Shown: piece after piece, positions 8,993 through 16,705 of the stretch
Layout of the letters: the number at the start of each line of letters is the position of its first letter
Position numbering within the stretch: the first letter of the stretch is position 1
NCBI RefSeq assembly: GCF_036323495.1
Contig: NZ_AP028947.1
Coordinates: forward strand, 310,001-374,000
Length of the DNA: 64,000 nucleotides
Direction of reading: 5' to 3'
Origin: Limnobacter thiooxidans
GTDB lineage: Bacteria > Pseudomonadota > Gammaproteobacteria > Burkholderiales > Burkholderiaceae_B
Notes under the pieces: generated by a model
Seen by the model: the letters and a program-made list of their open reading frames with translations, nothing else
Databases searched by the model: none
What the model was told of the DNA's origin: nothing
Translations under genes and position numbers: made by a program

Positions 8993-9286
8993 ATGAAAAA
9001 TTTCTTGGCATTGGTGGCCATGGTGGCTTTTTCGAGCGTTGCGATCGCTCAGTCTGAAACTGGTGCAGCTGCTTCTGGCGGCGCAGCAGGTGGTGCGGGT
9101 GCTGGTGCAGGTGTAGGCGCCGGTGCTGGTGCTGGTGTAGGCGCCGGTGCTGGTGCCGCAGCAGGTGCAGCCGCTGGTGGCTTGAGTGTGGCTGGTGCTG
9201 TAGGCCTTGCCGCCGCAGTTGGTACTGTTGTTGCCATTTCTAACGACGACAACACAACTGGTACAACAGGTACAGTTACTCCTTAA
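8993..9286 (+). CDS. YjbE/GfcA-like small secreted Gly/Ala-rich protein
   Basis: A 97-residue exported protein with a clear Sec signal peptide (MKNFLALVAMV...AIAQ) followed by a very low-complexity Gly/Ala/Val stretch and a Thr-rich tail. Small Gly/Ala/Thr-rich exported proteins are the first members of the E. coli yjbEFGH and gfcABCD operons, and YjbF- and YjbG/H-like genes follow here, which supports the assignment. The ATG at 8993 follows a GGGGG ribosome binding site by about 7 bases; a TTG at 8978 is less likely. The Gly/Ala stretch is encoded partly by a 24-base tandem repeat at 9110-9157. The molecular role of YjbE/GfcA is not established. Confidence 0.75.
   Translation: MKNFLALVAMVAFSSVAIAQSETGAAASGGAAGGAGAGAGVGAGAGAGVGAGAGAAAGAAAGGLSVAGAVGLAAAVGTVVAISNDDNTTGTTGTVTP
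9110..9157 (+). repeat. 24-bp tandem repeat, two copies, in yjbE-like gene
   Basis: Two adjacent 24-base units (9110-9133 and 9134-9157), identical except for the last base, encode Gly-Val-Gly-Ala-Gly-Ala-Gly-Ala twice. The period is a multiple of three, so gain or loss of units would keep the frame. Confidence 0.85.
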
Positions 9287-9307
9287 TTGAAGTTGATTGT
9301 ACTGAAG

Positions 9308-9333
9308 GCCCCTTACTTGTAAGGGGCTTTTTT
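9308..9333 (+). terminator. Intrinsic terminator after yjbE-like gene
   Basis: Stem GCCCCTTAC / GTAAGGGGC with a minimal TT loop (9308-9327) is followed by a run of six T. It lies 21 bases after the yjbE-like stop and about 65 bases before the yjbF-like gene, so it should limit downstream transcription to read-through. Confidence 0.85.
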
Positions 9334-9398
9334 ATTCGTGCTGTTTGCACAGATAACGTATACACCTTCAAAGATTTATTTTTCTGGACTACACCCGA

Positions 9399-10085
9399 AT
9401 GTGGAATTGGCTTAGGTACTGGCCCGACCAACGGCTTTTTTTGCCGTTGATTTTGTGTGCAGTTGCAACTTTTACAACTGCTTGTACCGGTCTGAACCAG
9501 GCCGCATTTAGCAGTTTGAAGGCAGCTTATCAGGGGCCGAACCGGAACTTTGATGCAGTGCCGCGCAACTCGGCTTACCAGTACATGCAGGTGGAGGTAC
9601 CCGGGGCGGCTTCGTTGACCGTATTGGGTTACCAGTACCCCAGTTTACAGGTGTGGTACGCCGCCAAGGGCGAAGTAGTTCGCTTGCAGGGCAACCGCCT
9701 GTTGGATACAACGGGGTTGAATGTGAACCTGGCCAATGTGCAGTACACACGTGGCTCACAAGCGCAGCAAACCGTTATGCGTTTTGATGTTCCTGAGTTG
9801 GGCCTGTTCAATGTACAGGCCACTTTGCAATTGCAGCCTACCGCACCGCCTAAAAGTAATTTGGCCAAACAGGCCAGTGCCGCAAAAGGTTTGTATTGGT
9901 ATAGCGAAACATTTGACAGATTTACAGGCAACACAGTGCCTGCCGCATTGAAGGGTTTGCCGCCCGCAGTGTATGGTTTTGCGCAAGCCTTGCCCGAAGG
10001 CACCCCGGCAAGCGAGCTGCCCCTTGCTGTATATGGCAAACAATGCCTGGCCCCCACTTATTGCCTGGAATGGCACCGCCAATGA
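9399..10085 (+). CDS. YjbF/GfcB-like lipoprotein
   Basis: An outer membrane-type lipoprotein of the YjbF/GfcB family linked to exopolysaccharide or group 4 capsule production. The signal peptide ends in a TTAC lipobox (Cys near residue 29). The mature region has family-like segments: YMQVEVPG, then WYAAKGEVVRLQGNRL and TTGLNVNL. At 228 aa it matches the family. The stop overlaps the start of the following YjbG-YjbH fusion (ATGA). The exact biochemical role of the family is not known; family and context make the assignment fairly secure. Confidence 0.82.
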   Translation: MWNWLRYWPDQRLFLPLILCAVATFTTACTGLNQAAFSSLKAAYQGPNRNFDAVPRNSAYQYMQVEVPGAASLTVLGYQYPSLQVWYAAKGEVVRLQGNRLLDTTGLNVNLANVQYTRGSQAQQTVMRFDVPELGLFNVQATLQLQPTAPPKSNLAKQASAAKGLYWYSETFDRFTGNTVPAALKGLPPAVYGFAQALPEGTPASELPLAVYGKQCLAPTYCLEWHRQ

Positions 10086-12970
10086 ATAAAATTCGTACCC
10101 CTTTTAAACTGACCGCCTTGGCGGCACTGATAGGTGCGACTATTGCGCCGGGCCATTTGTTAGCAGCCGCTTTAACTGTTCAGCCAGAAGGCACTGAACG
10201 TTTATCGGCGCTGTTGGCGCGTCAGGGATGGTTGCCCGGGCTGATTGAGCCTGAATATCGCTTGAGTAGCCTGTTGGTACTGGCCCCCAAAAGCGCCGAT
10301 GCCATTGAGCAACAAATGATCCGGGACAGGGCTGTTCAAGCCTTGCGCACGGCAAACCGTAACAATACGGCATTGCAGCAGGTGTTGCAGCGTGTGGGTG
10401 CAATGCCCGTAAATGGGCGCTTGCAGTTGGAAAGTACCGATGCAAACTACTTGCAAGCACGCCCCGAGTATGATCCTGTACTGAATAGCGCCTACACGGT
10501 GGTGTTGCCGCAGGGCACCAACACGGTAACAGTGCTTAGCGACTTGGGAACCTGTGTGGTACCGCACCAGCCAGTGGCTGCGGCACAGGCATACATAGAA
10601 GCATGTCTTGGCCAGCAAAGCGCATGGAAAGGCTGGTTGGGTGTAGACACACAGGTAGATTGGACCTGGGTTGCAAACCCGAATGGTCGTGTAGAAAGGC
10701 TAGCCGTGAATGGTTGGAACGAGCAGCCCCAGGGTGCCCCTGCACCCGGGAGTTGGCTGTGGGCGCCAAGCCGCCAGGTGGCAGGTGAGCAGTGGCAGCA
10801 TGAGGCCATTGCCAGTTTTCTGGCCACCCAGGGCGAGTTTGTACCCCCAACTAATAGTAATCACAACACAGCCAAGCCTTTAAAACAAAAGGCGCTGTTG
10901 CCTGAGTTTGAAGTGGCTGAACCCAAGACACTGGAATCCAGCGAGCCATGGTATTTGAGCAGCAGCGACTGGGGTGTGGTCGGCCTGTTGCAAACGCCAA
11001 CTGCGCGCATGCGCCCAGCGGGTAGCTACAGCGCCACATTCAGCCGAACCAGCCCATACAGCCGCTACAGTTTCATGTTGCAACCATTTGACTGGATGGA
11101 GGCTGGTTTCAGGTATAACAACTTGACCAACAGGAAATTCGGGGTCTCAGCCACCAATCCGGACCAAAGTTTCAAAGACAAAAACTTTGACGTGAAATTT
11201 CGCCTGCTACGGGAAAACGCCTATTTGCCCGAGTTGTCTGTAGGTTTTCGGGATGTGGCGGGTACGGGTCTGTTTAGTGGTGAATATTTGGTTGGCAGCA
11301 AACGCGTAGGTGCTGTCGACTTTAGTTTGGGTATCGGCTGGGGCAGTTTGGGCGTGGGGGGTGGAATAAGCAACCCATTCAAGGTTATCGGGGACTCCTT
11401 CGATAGAAGACCAAATGCCAGCTTTGGCTTGGGTGGTACTGTAGATTCCAACACCTTTTTCAAGGGCCCCGCCGCTCTGTTTGGTGGTGCCCAGGTGCAA
11501 CTACCGTGGGAAGATTGGGTGCTCAAGCTTGAAGTAGAGGGCAATGATTACCAAAGTGAGCCCTTTGGCAACAATCTGGAGCAAAGTACCAATGTGAACG
11601 TGGGCTTGCTACACCGTGTCAATGACTACATGGACTTTACTCTGGGCTATGAACGCGGCACCGAGGTCATGGTGGCCTTAAGCTTTCATGAAAAGCTGGA
11701 TACTTTCGGTACACCCAAACTAAGCGACGCACCCAGCCCAAAAGTAAATGAAGCACCACCCGTTGGCCCGGTAAGTTGGTCGGCTGTACTTGAGGAACTG
11801 AAGCTGCAAACTGGTTGGGTCGCCACAAAGGTGCAGGGCGACGACGGTGAACTGAAACTGCTCATTGATGAAGCCGACGCAGGTTACTGGCAATACACCG
11901 TAGACCGTGCAACTGCAGTGCTGCACAAGCATGCGCCTGCCGAATACGCCTGGTTTAACTACGAGTACCAGGCCAATGGCCAGAAAATCAGCCAGCACAT
12001 TGTTGACCGCAATTTGTGGGTGCGCCAGCGCACCACTTTGTTGCCCAATGCCTGGCGCGACATGCCTGCCACCAAGCAGCGTGAACGAATCAAATACCCT
12101 TACCAAACACTGTTTGACAACCCGCAAAGCCCCTGGAAAACCAGTGTAAGCGCGGGTTACCGGCAAATTCTGGGTGGGCCTGATGGTTTTATTCTCTATC
12201 AGATCTCGGCTTTGGGTAACGTCAGTTACGAGCTTACCGAGAACACTGTGGCCAGCGGCCGGGTGCGGGCAGCACTCTTGGACAATTTCGACAAGTTTAC
12301 CTACACCGCGCCAAGTAACCTGCCGAGGGTACGTACTTTTCAGCGTGAATACGCCACAACCTCGGACTTCACAATTCCGAACTTGCAGTTAACCCATTAC
12401 GGCAAACTGGGTAGCGAAGTGTTTTACACCACATATGGCGGCTTGCTTGAAGACATGTTTGCTGGTGTGGGAGGGGAGGTGCTGTACCGGCCAATGAACA
12501 GTCCAGTTGCGTTTGGAGTAGACGTAAATAGCGTGAGGCAGCGAAGTTTTGAGCAAGATTTTGGCCTGCGTGATTACCAGGTCAATACCGGACATGCCAC
12601 GCTTTATTGGGATACCGGGTTCGAAGATATATTAGTGAAAACCAGTGTGGGTCAGTATTTGGCTGGTGACAAAGGCGCCACCATGGATTTAAGTCGGGTG
12701 TTCGAAAACGGTGTCAAGATGGGCGCCTTTTTTACGCGTACAAACGTAAGTGCAGCGCAGTTTGGTGAAGGTAGTTTCGACAAGGGTGTGTATGTCACAT
12801 TGCCGTTCGATGCCTTTTTCACGCAAAGTGTGGCTGGAACAGCCAATTTGGTATTCAACCCATTGACGCGTGATGGGGGGGCGAAATTAAGCCGTAGCGT
12901 TGAACTGTATGATTTCACGCAAGCACGTGACCCACGCCTGTTGAGATATGCAAACCCAGCTGCCCAATAA
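10082..12970 (+). CDS. Fused YjbG(GfcC)-YjbH(GfcD) exopolysaccharide outer membrane protein
   Basis: A 962-residue exported protein that appears to join two genes normally separate in E. coli. After a signal peptide (about residues 1-27, ending near LLAAA), residues about 28-230 resemble GfcC/YjbG, including a GTNTVTVLSDLG stretch. A linker follows, and from about residue 290 the sequence is YjbH-like: WGVVGLLQTPTARM, then SPYSRYSFMLQPFDWMEAG, typical of this predicted outer membrane beta-barrel family. The start at 10082 overlaps the yjbF stop; an upstream in-frame ATG at 10043 would put a proline-rich stretch before the signal peptide. The family is thought to help polysaccharide secretion. 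The fusion is read directly from one uninterrupted frame. Confidence 0.85.
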   Translation: MNKIRTPFKLTALAALIGATIAPGHLLAAALTVQPEGTERLSALLARQGWLPGLIEPEYRLSSLLVLAPKSADAIEQQMIRDRAVQALRTANRNNTALQQVLQRVGAMPVNGRLQLESTDANYLQARPEYDPVLNSAYTVVLPQGTNTVTVLSDLGTCVVPHQPVAAAQAYIEACLGQQSAWKGWLGVDTQVDWTWVANPNGRVERLAVNGWNEQPQGAPAPGSWLWAPSRQVAGEQWQHEAIASFLATQGEFVPPTNSNHNTAKPLKQKALLPEFEVAEPKTLESSEPWYLSSSDWGVVGLLQTPTARMRPAGSYSATFSRTSPYSRYSFMLQPFDWMEAGFRYNNLTNRKFGVSATNPDQSFKDKNFDVKFRLLRENAYLPELSVGFRDVAGTGLFSGEYLVGSKRVGAVDFSLGIGWGSLGVGGGISNPFKVIGDSFDRRPNASFGLGGTVDSNTFFKGPAALFGGAQVQLPWEDWVLKLEVEGNDYQSEPFGNNLEQSTNVNVGLLHRVNDYMDFTLGYERGTEVMVALSFHEKLDTFGTPKLSDAPSPKVNEAPPVGPVSWSAVLEELKLQTGWVATKVQGDDGELKLLIDEADAGYWQYTVDRATAVLHKHAPAEYAWFNYEYQANGQKISQHIVDRNLWVRQRTTLLPNAWRDMPATKQRERIKYPYQTLFDNPQSPWKTSVSAGYRQILGGPDGFILYQISALGNVSYELTENTVASGRVRAALLDNFDKFTYTAPSNLPRVRTFQREYATTSDFTIPNLQLTHYGKLGSEVFYTTYGGLLEDMFAGVGGEVLYRPMNSPVAFGVDVNSVRQRSFEQDFGLRDYQVNTGHATLYWDTGFEDILVKTSVGQYLAGDKGATMDLSRVFENGVKMGAFFTRTNVSAAQFGEGSFDKGVYVTLPFDAFFTQSVAGTANLVFNPLTRDGGAKLSRSVELYDFTQARDPRLLRYANPAAQ

Positions 12971-13355
12971 AAATTCAGAGTGTTTATGCTGCATTGCAAT
13001 ATTTTTATGGAGTATTTACTCTAAGCTCTGTTCTCGCAATAGGTTTCACGGTACGCTTACTCGATAAATAGAGTAAGTACCCCCAGTTTACGGGGTGTGG
13101 TAAAAACCAATTTACTATTAAAGTTTAGGCTTAAGCGGGTTGAACCCAGCGAGCAAGTTTTGCGCGAAGATACTCAAGATTAAACTTGCGCGAATTAAGT
13201 AGTCCTGTCAGCAGCATGATTTTTTACTCCTGCAAATTGGTTTTGATCCAGTTGCAGCTTACCGGTTTATAAAAATTTCAATACCGGGAATAGAGGTACT
13301 TTTATTCCCTGATTGTGCGGTATCTATCTAAATTAACAGGGGCAGGTGCTTAACG
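12971..13355. other. 385-base intergenic region with hairpins, upstream of glycan-initiating transferase
   Basis: No gene is visible here. It holds several possible structures: a CTTACTC / GAGTAAG inverted repeat near 13057-13078, an ACCCC / GGGGT repeat just after it, and two copies of TTGCGCGAA about 25 bases apart around 13170-13195. A nested hairpin lies at 13281-13323. A TATAAA at 13268-13273, with TTGATC 19 bases upstream, is a possible promoter. No T-run marks an intrinsic terminator for the upstream gene. Confidence 0.5.
13281..13323 (+). promoter_or_regulatory. Nested hairpin in the leader of the WecA/MraY-like gene
   Basis: An outer stem ATACCG (13281-13286) / CGGTAT (13318-13323) encloses an inner stem GGGAATA / TATTCCC (13286-13292 with 13303-13309), sharing one base. 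It ends 32 bases before the start codon at 13356. It does not look like a known riboswitch to me, so a regulatory role is only inferred. Confidence 0.4.
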
Positions 13356-14609
13356 ATGAGTACCCCAATAAAAATAAAGTCACCAGGTTTTCGTGGCAGA
13401 CTCAGCTTAGTGCTTACTTCCCGTGTATGGGTATGGAGCACATTCGTCGCTTTTGTGGCCTTGGTGCTTTATGGCACTGTTCACATGACATCACAGATCA
13501 AACTGACCGGTTCCGCGACAAGTCCCATTCTATTGTTTGGTGGTTTGTTTGGGGTCAGTGTTTTTGCTTGTGCCTCCGTTCTGCTGACACAACAATGGCA
13601 TGCGCGCTTCAGTCTTGACAATGACCTGAACGGGGTACAAAAGTTGCATCGAGTTGCAGTACCTCGAATTGGTGGGCTGCCAATTTTTATCGCGGTGGCT
13701 GCTGGTGTGGTTTGGATGGGACTCCGCGACCACCCTTTGTTTGAGCTTAACTTGCTGCTGTTGGTGTGCGGATTTCCTGTTTTCATGATTGGTTTTGCTG
13801 AAGACATTACCAAGAAAATTTCAGTGAAGCTGCGTTTGCAAGCCACTTTTCTGGGTGGCTTTTTGGCTTGTGGCGCATTGGGTGCAGTAGTTACCTCTGT
13901 GAGTTGGGCGCCTCTCGATAAATTACTCGCCTTTGCACCGGTGGCTTGGTGTTTCACTGCTTTTGCCATGAGTGGTTACAGCAATGCCATTAACCTGATT
14001 GACGGGTTGAATGGCTTGGCCAGTGGAGTGGTGTGCATCCTGGCCCTTGGCCTTGGGTTACTAGGCTTGCAGCATCAAGCCATGGACATGGCTTTGTATG
14101 CAATTTTGCTGACTGCGGCAGTATTGGGTTTTTGGGTGTTCAACTTCCCTGTGGGGCGCTTGTTTCTTGGTGATGGTGGGGCGTATTTTCTGGGTTTCGC
14201 CCTAGCTGTGCTGGCCGTGCTGTTGCAAGCCAATTACAACGAAATTAATGCTTGGTCGGTGTTGTCGGTATTGGCATACCCAGTGATCGAAGTGCTGTAT
14301 TCAATTTTGCGTCGCAAATTGGTGAATGCCGATCCCGGGCAGCCCGATTGTTCACATTTTCACCAGTACTTTCAACGCAGCCTGCAAATAGTGGCCCGCA
14401 AACGTGGCGGAGCCGTGGGTATTTGCGTGAATTCTCAAGCCTCACCATTTTTGTGGTTGTTCACCTTGTTATCTGTGGCGCTGGCTTTGTATTTTGATCA
14501 ACTCGGCTTGCATGCTTTAGGTTTTGTATGCACTGCGCTGCTTTACGTAATTTCCTACCAGTTGCTTGGGCGTTATATTGCCCGGAACGCTGTTTGGGAG
14601 AACAAATAA
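13356..14609 (+). CDS. MraY/WecA-family undecaprenyl-phosphate sugar-1-phosphate transferase
   Basis: A polytopic membrane enzyme that probably starts glycan repeat-unit synthesis by moving a sugar-1-phosphate from a UDP-sugar to undecaprenyl phosphate. Hallmarks of the polyprenyl-phosphate HexNAc-1-P transferase family are present: KLHRVAVPRIGG (near residue 95), GFAEDITKK (about 147-155), NAINLIDGLNGLASG (about 210-224) and GRLFLGDGGAYFLG (about 267). About ten membrane segments cover the length of 417 aa. The ATG at 13356 follows a weak purine stretch. The long structured leader suggests separate expression from the yjb-like genes. It could equally serve O-antigen or exopolysaccharide. Confidence 0.9.
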   Translation: MSTPIKIKSPGFRGRLSLVLTSRVWVWSTFVAFVALVLYGTVHMTSQIKLTGSATSPILLFGGLFGVSVFACASVLLTQQWHARFSLDNDLNGVQKLHRVAVPRIGGLPIFIAVAAGVVWMGLRDHPLFELNLLLLVCGFPVFMIGFAEDITKKISVKLRLQATFLGGFLACGALGAVVTSVSWAPLDKLLAFAPVAWCFTAFAMSGYSNAINLIDGLNGLASGVVCILALGLGLLGLQHQAMDMALYAILLTAAVLGFWVFNFPVGRLFLGDGGAYFLGFALAVLAVLLQANYNEINAWSVLSVLAYPVIEVLYSILRRKLVNADPGQPDCSHFHQYFQRSLQIVARKRGGAVGICVNSQASPFLWLFTLLSVALALYFDQLGLHALGFVCTALLYVISYQLLGRYIARNAVWENK

Positions 14610-14726
14610 CTTGGTTAGCCCCAAAAGAGGATTCCTGATCCTTGCTATTTTAGTTTGGTGAATTTTGCAGAGAAAACCTTGAAGTAGCTTTTTATGAATG
14701 ACTCAATAATTTTTTAGAAATAAATG

Positions 14727-14756
14727 AAAAAGGCCCCACTAAGATGGGGCCTTTTT
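14727..14756. terminator. Bidirectional intrinsic terminator
   Basis: Stem AGGCCCCA / TGGGGCCT (14731-14738 with 14745-14752), loop CTAAGA, with A-run on the left and T-run on the right. It sits between the transferase gene ending at 14609 and the minus-strand gene ending at 14798, so it can stop transcription from both sides. Confidence 0.9.
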
Positions 14757-14797
14757 ACTATATGTGTTTGAACTTAAACATTTTTAATCACTGATTC

Positions 14798-15205
14798 TCA
14801 GGTTTCAATGTATTGACTGGTGAAATTCTTGAATTTGTTTTGTGCACTCGGTTTGAGTGTGAAGTCACCGATTGTGGTGCGTAAAAGTTCTGGGTTGGCT
14901 TTACGTTGTATGTGCACCAAGCGGTAGACTTTGTAGCCGGCTTTGTCCAGGTTTTTGTTCATGGGTCTATGGCCAACTGCAAAAGCAAGCATGTCAATAT
15001 CGTTGCAATGCAACTTAATGTCAAACTTGTCTGTAAGTAAACCACCCTTGGCTTTTAGATGAAGATTGCCATCTGCAAGTTTTTGAAAGCGCAAATTATG
15101 CGTAACAAATTTTTCACCATTGCTTAACAGTAGGCCACCTTGCAAGATGTGTCGGCCAACAAAAAAAGCGACGATCAGCCCCGCTGCGATCGCGAAAATA
15201 GTCAT
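14798..15205 (-). CDS. Uncharacterised membrane-anchored small protein
   Basis: A 135-residue protein I do not recognise. It has one N-terminal hydrophobic segment (about residues 3-24, FAIAAGLIVAFFVG), suggesting an inner membrane anchor or uncleaved signal, followed by a basic, probably folded domain of about 110 residues without cysteine pairs or a known motif. It stands alone between a bidirectional terminator and a 248-base spacer that contains no visible gene. Codon use looks like the surrounding genes. Confidence 0.6.
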   Translation of the reverse strand: MTIFAIAAGLIVAFFVGRHILQGGLLLSNGEKFVTHNLRFQKLADGNLHLKAKGGLLTDKFDIKLHCNDIDMLAFAVGHRPMNKNLDKAGYKVYRLVHIQRKANPELLRTTIGDFTLKPSAQNKFKNFTSQYIET

Positions 15206-15453
15206 GGCTATAACCCGGTTTAGGAATGTTAAAAACTGTGTAATTATGTTGTCAGGTATATTCTTACCCTCTCTCTCTTATTATGAAGTAGATTTTTAGA
15301 GTTGTTTACTAAATCGTGGTTGTTTAATTGAACTTTTAGATGTTTTAGCGGCGCAAAAATTTTTACTAATTGTGAGTTGTAAAAAAAACAGGGCTATCTG
15401 ACCTGAGTTGGGCTTGCCATGCCACAGCAAAAAGCCAGATTGCTCCCTACACT

Positions 15454-16290
15454 TTAAGGCAGTGGAGTGCCTGGCAAGTACTCTAGCCCAAGCACCCTGG
15501 GCTGTTGCTTTGCCGTTTGTGTCGTAGCTTGTTCATACACCAGGTAAGCATTTAGGTACCCCAACTGAAGGTGGCGCAGCAGCAAAGCAAGCAATGCCAT
15601 TTCCGCGCTTGGGTTCTTGCAGAAGGTGCGCACCACTTCCTGCAATACCTGTGCAAATTTGCTTCTATTTTTTGCAAGGGTATTGAATTGTGTAAGGTTG
15701 ATATTCAACACGGAATGTATCGCTTCGAATCCGTATAACTGGTGTTGGTGGGGTTGCAGGTCGGGTCGCGGGTGTTGCACCCAGTCATTAGTGTGCTGAA
15801 CATGTTGTGTCCACCGCAAGGCATGAAGACGGTTGCTGGGGTCAATCTGTTTTTTTGACAGTTGCAGGTGTTGCACCATGGGCCAGCAGCTTGGGTGGTG
15901 CACAAGGGTATCTGCAAAAGGCCGCCTGACCTGAAAGCCACCGGGATTTGCGATAAGTGCGGTTTGCCCGGCGCGAAGCAAGGGCGGCGTGCGCAACGGC
16001 GGAGTAACCACAGGGTTATCGGGGTTGGCAAAGCTGAGTGCGCCCAGCTGTGTGCCATTTAGCAGGTGTAGCTGATTCAGCCGGTCCGTGTGTTGTCCAA
16101 ATACCGGAAACAACTCGGATTGCTGGTAGAAGTTGCTTGTGGGTGGCATCAGCAAACTGACCCAGTGTTGTTGTGGGTTGTTGCTGCTGTAATGAAACCA
16201 GTAGCTGGTGGGCGTTTGCCCCAGCCAACCGCAGGGCTTTCCGCCGTTGAATACTTGAAGTAGCTGAATGGGGGCTGAAGTATTCACACT
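15454..16290 (-). CDS. HipA-like protein, short and apparently kinase-deficient
   Basis: The second gene of a HipBA-like pair. The N-terminus resembles the HipA N1 domain (VFNGGKPCGWLG; then a FPVFGQHTDRL stretch where HipA has a pLLPEg-type motif). The protein is only about 278 aa, against about 440 in HipA. No Lys/ATP-binding loop or HipA-type catalytic aspartate motif is recognisable; LLRHLQLGYLNAYLVYE near the end may be a decayed form of the catalytic loop. I prefer the GTG at 16290, which overlaps the stop of the upstream regulator gene by 4 bases; an ATG at 16329 would overlap it by 46. The sequence is unusually rich in Gln, His and Pro. The HipA relation is an inference from weak similarity plus context. 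Confidence 0.6.
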   Translation of the reverse strand, partial: SVNTSAPIQLLQVFNGGKPCGWLGQTPTSYWFHYSSNNPQQHWVSLLMPPTSNFYQQSELFPVFGQHTDRLNQLHLLNGTQLGALSFANPDNPVVTPPLRTPPLLRAGQTALIANPGGFQVRRPFADTLVHHPSCWPMVQHLQLSKKQIDPSNRLHALRWTQHVQHTNDWVQHPRPDLQPHQHQLYGFEAIHSVLNINLTQFNTLAKNRSKFAQVLQEVVRTFCKNPSAEMALLALLLRHLQLGYLNAYLVYEQATTQTAKQQPRVLGLEYLPGTPLP

Positions 16291-16583
16291 GTTTTGAAGT
16301 ATTGCTGCGCTGTGTTTAATGTGGGCCAATGAACGGGTGCTGCGCTTAGCCCAAGGCCAAACACGCGCAGCACAGCCATGGCGGTAGAAAACGACACATC
16401 TTCCCCGCGTTCAATTCGAAAAATGGTGTCGCGGCTGACCCCCGCCTGTTCTGCAAGCATTTGGGCTGTCATTTTTCCGCCCTTGGGACCCGCTTGAAGA
16501 CGTTGCCTGCGAACCAGTGCGGCCAGATCGAGTTGATTTTTCAGTAGAAGGTTTTCGTTTGAAGCGCCGTCTATATTCATCAA
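16284..16583 (-). CDS. HipB-like XRE-family helix-turn-helix regulator
   Basis: A 99-residue DNA-binding protein with one HTH_XRE domain at about residues 25-82: TAQMLAEQAGVSRDTIFRIERGEDVSFSTAMAVLRVFGL is the helix-turn-helix and following helices. The layout (an HTH gene directly upstream of a coupled HipA-like gene) is that of hipBA toxin-antitoxin modules, where HipB represses its own operon. The 122-base gap to the divergent gmd gene is AT-rich and would contain its promoter and operator. I saw no HipB-type TATCC/GGATA operator. Confidence 0.85.
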   Translation of the reverse strand: MMNIDGASNENLLLKNQLDLAALVRRQRLQAGPKGGKMTAQMLAEQAGVSRDTIFRIERGEDVSFSTAMAVLRVFGLGLSAAPVHWPTLNTAQQYFKTV

Positions 16584-16641
16584 AAAATTAAAAATATAAA
16601 AAGTAATGTTTAAATCATACTAAAAAATGAGTGTGCTTACT

Positions 16642-16669
16642 TTGTGATTTCACTTGAGCGCTTTATGCT
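16642..16669 (+). promoter_or_regulatory. Putative sigma-70 promoter for the gmd operon
   Basis: TTGTGA (16642-16647), a 16-base spacer, then TATGCT (16664-16669) lie 37 bases before the gmd ATG at 16706. The hexamers match consensus at four of six positions each. Confidence 0.4.
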
Positions 16670-16705
16670 TTCGCTTTGAATCAATTTATTGCAAGGCACC
16701 AAAGA

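Noticed and set aside
12971..13355. A c-di-GMP riboswitch in the leader of the glycan-initiating gene.
   Set aside because: The conserved core segments of the GEMM classes are absent.
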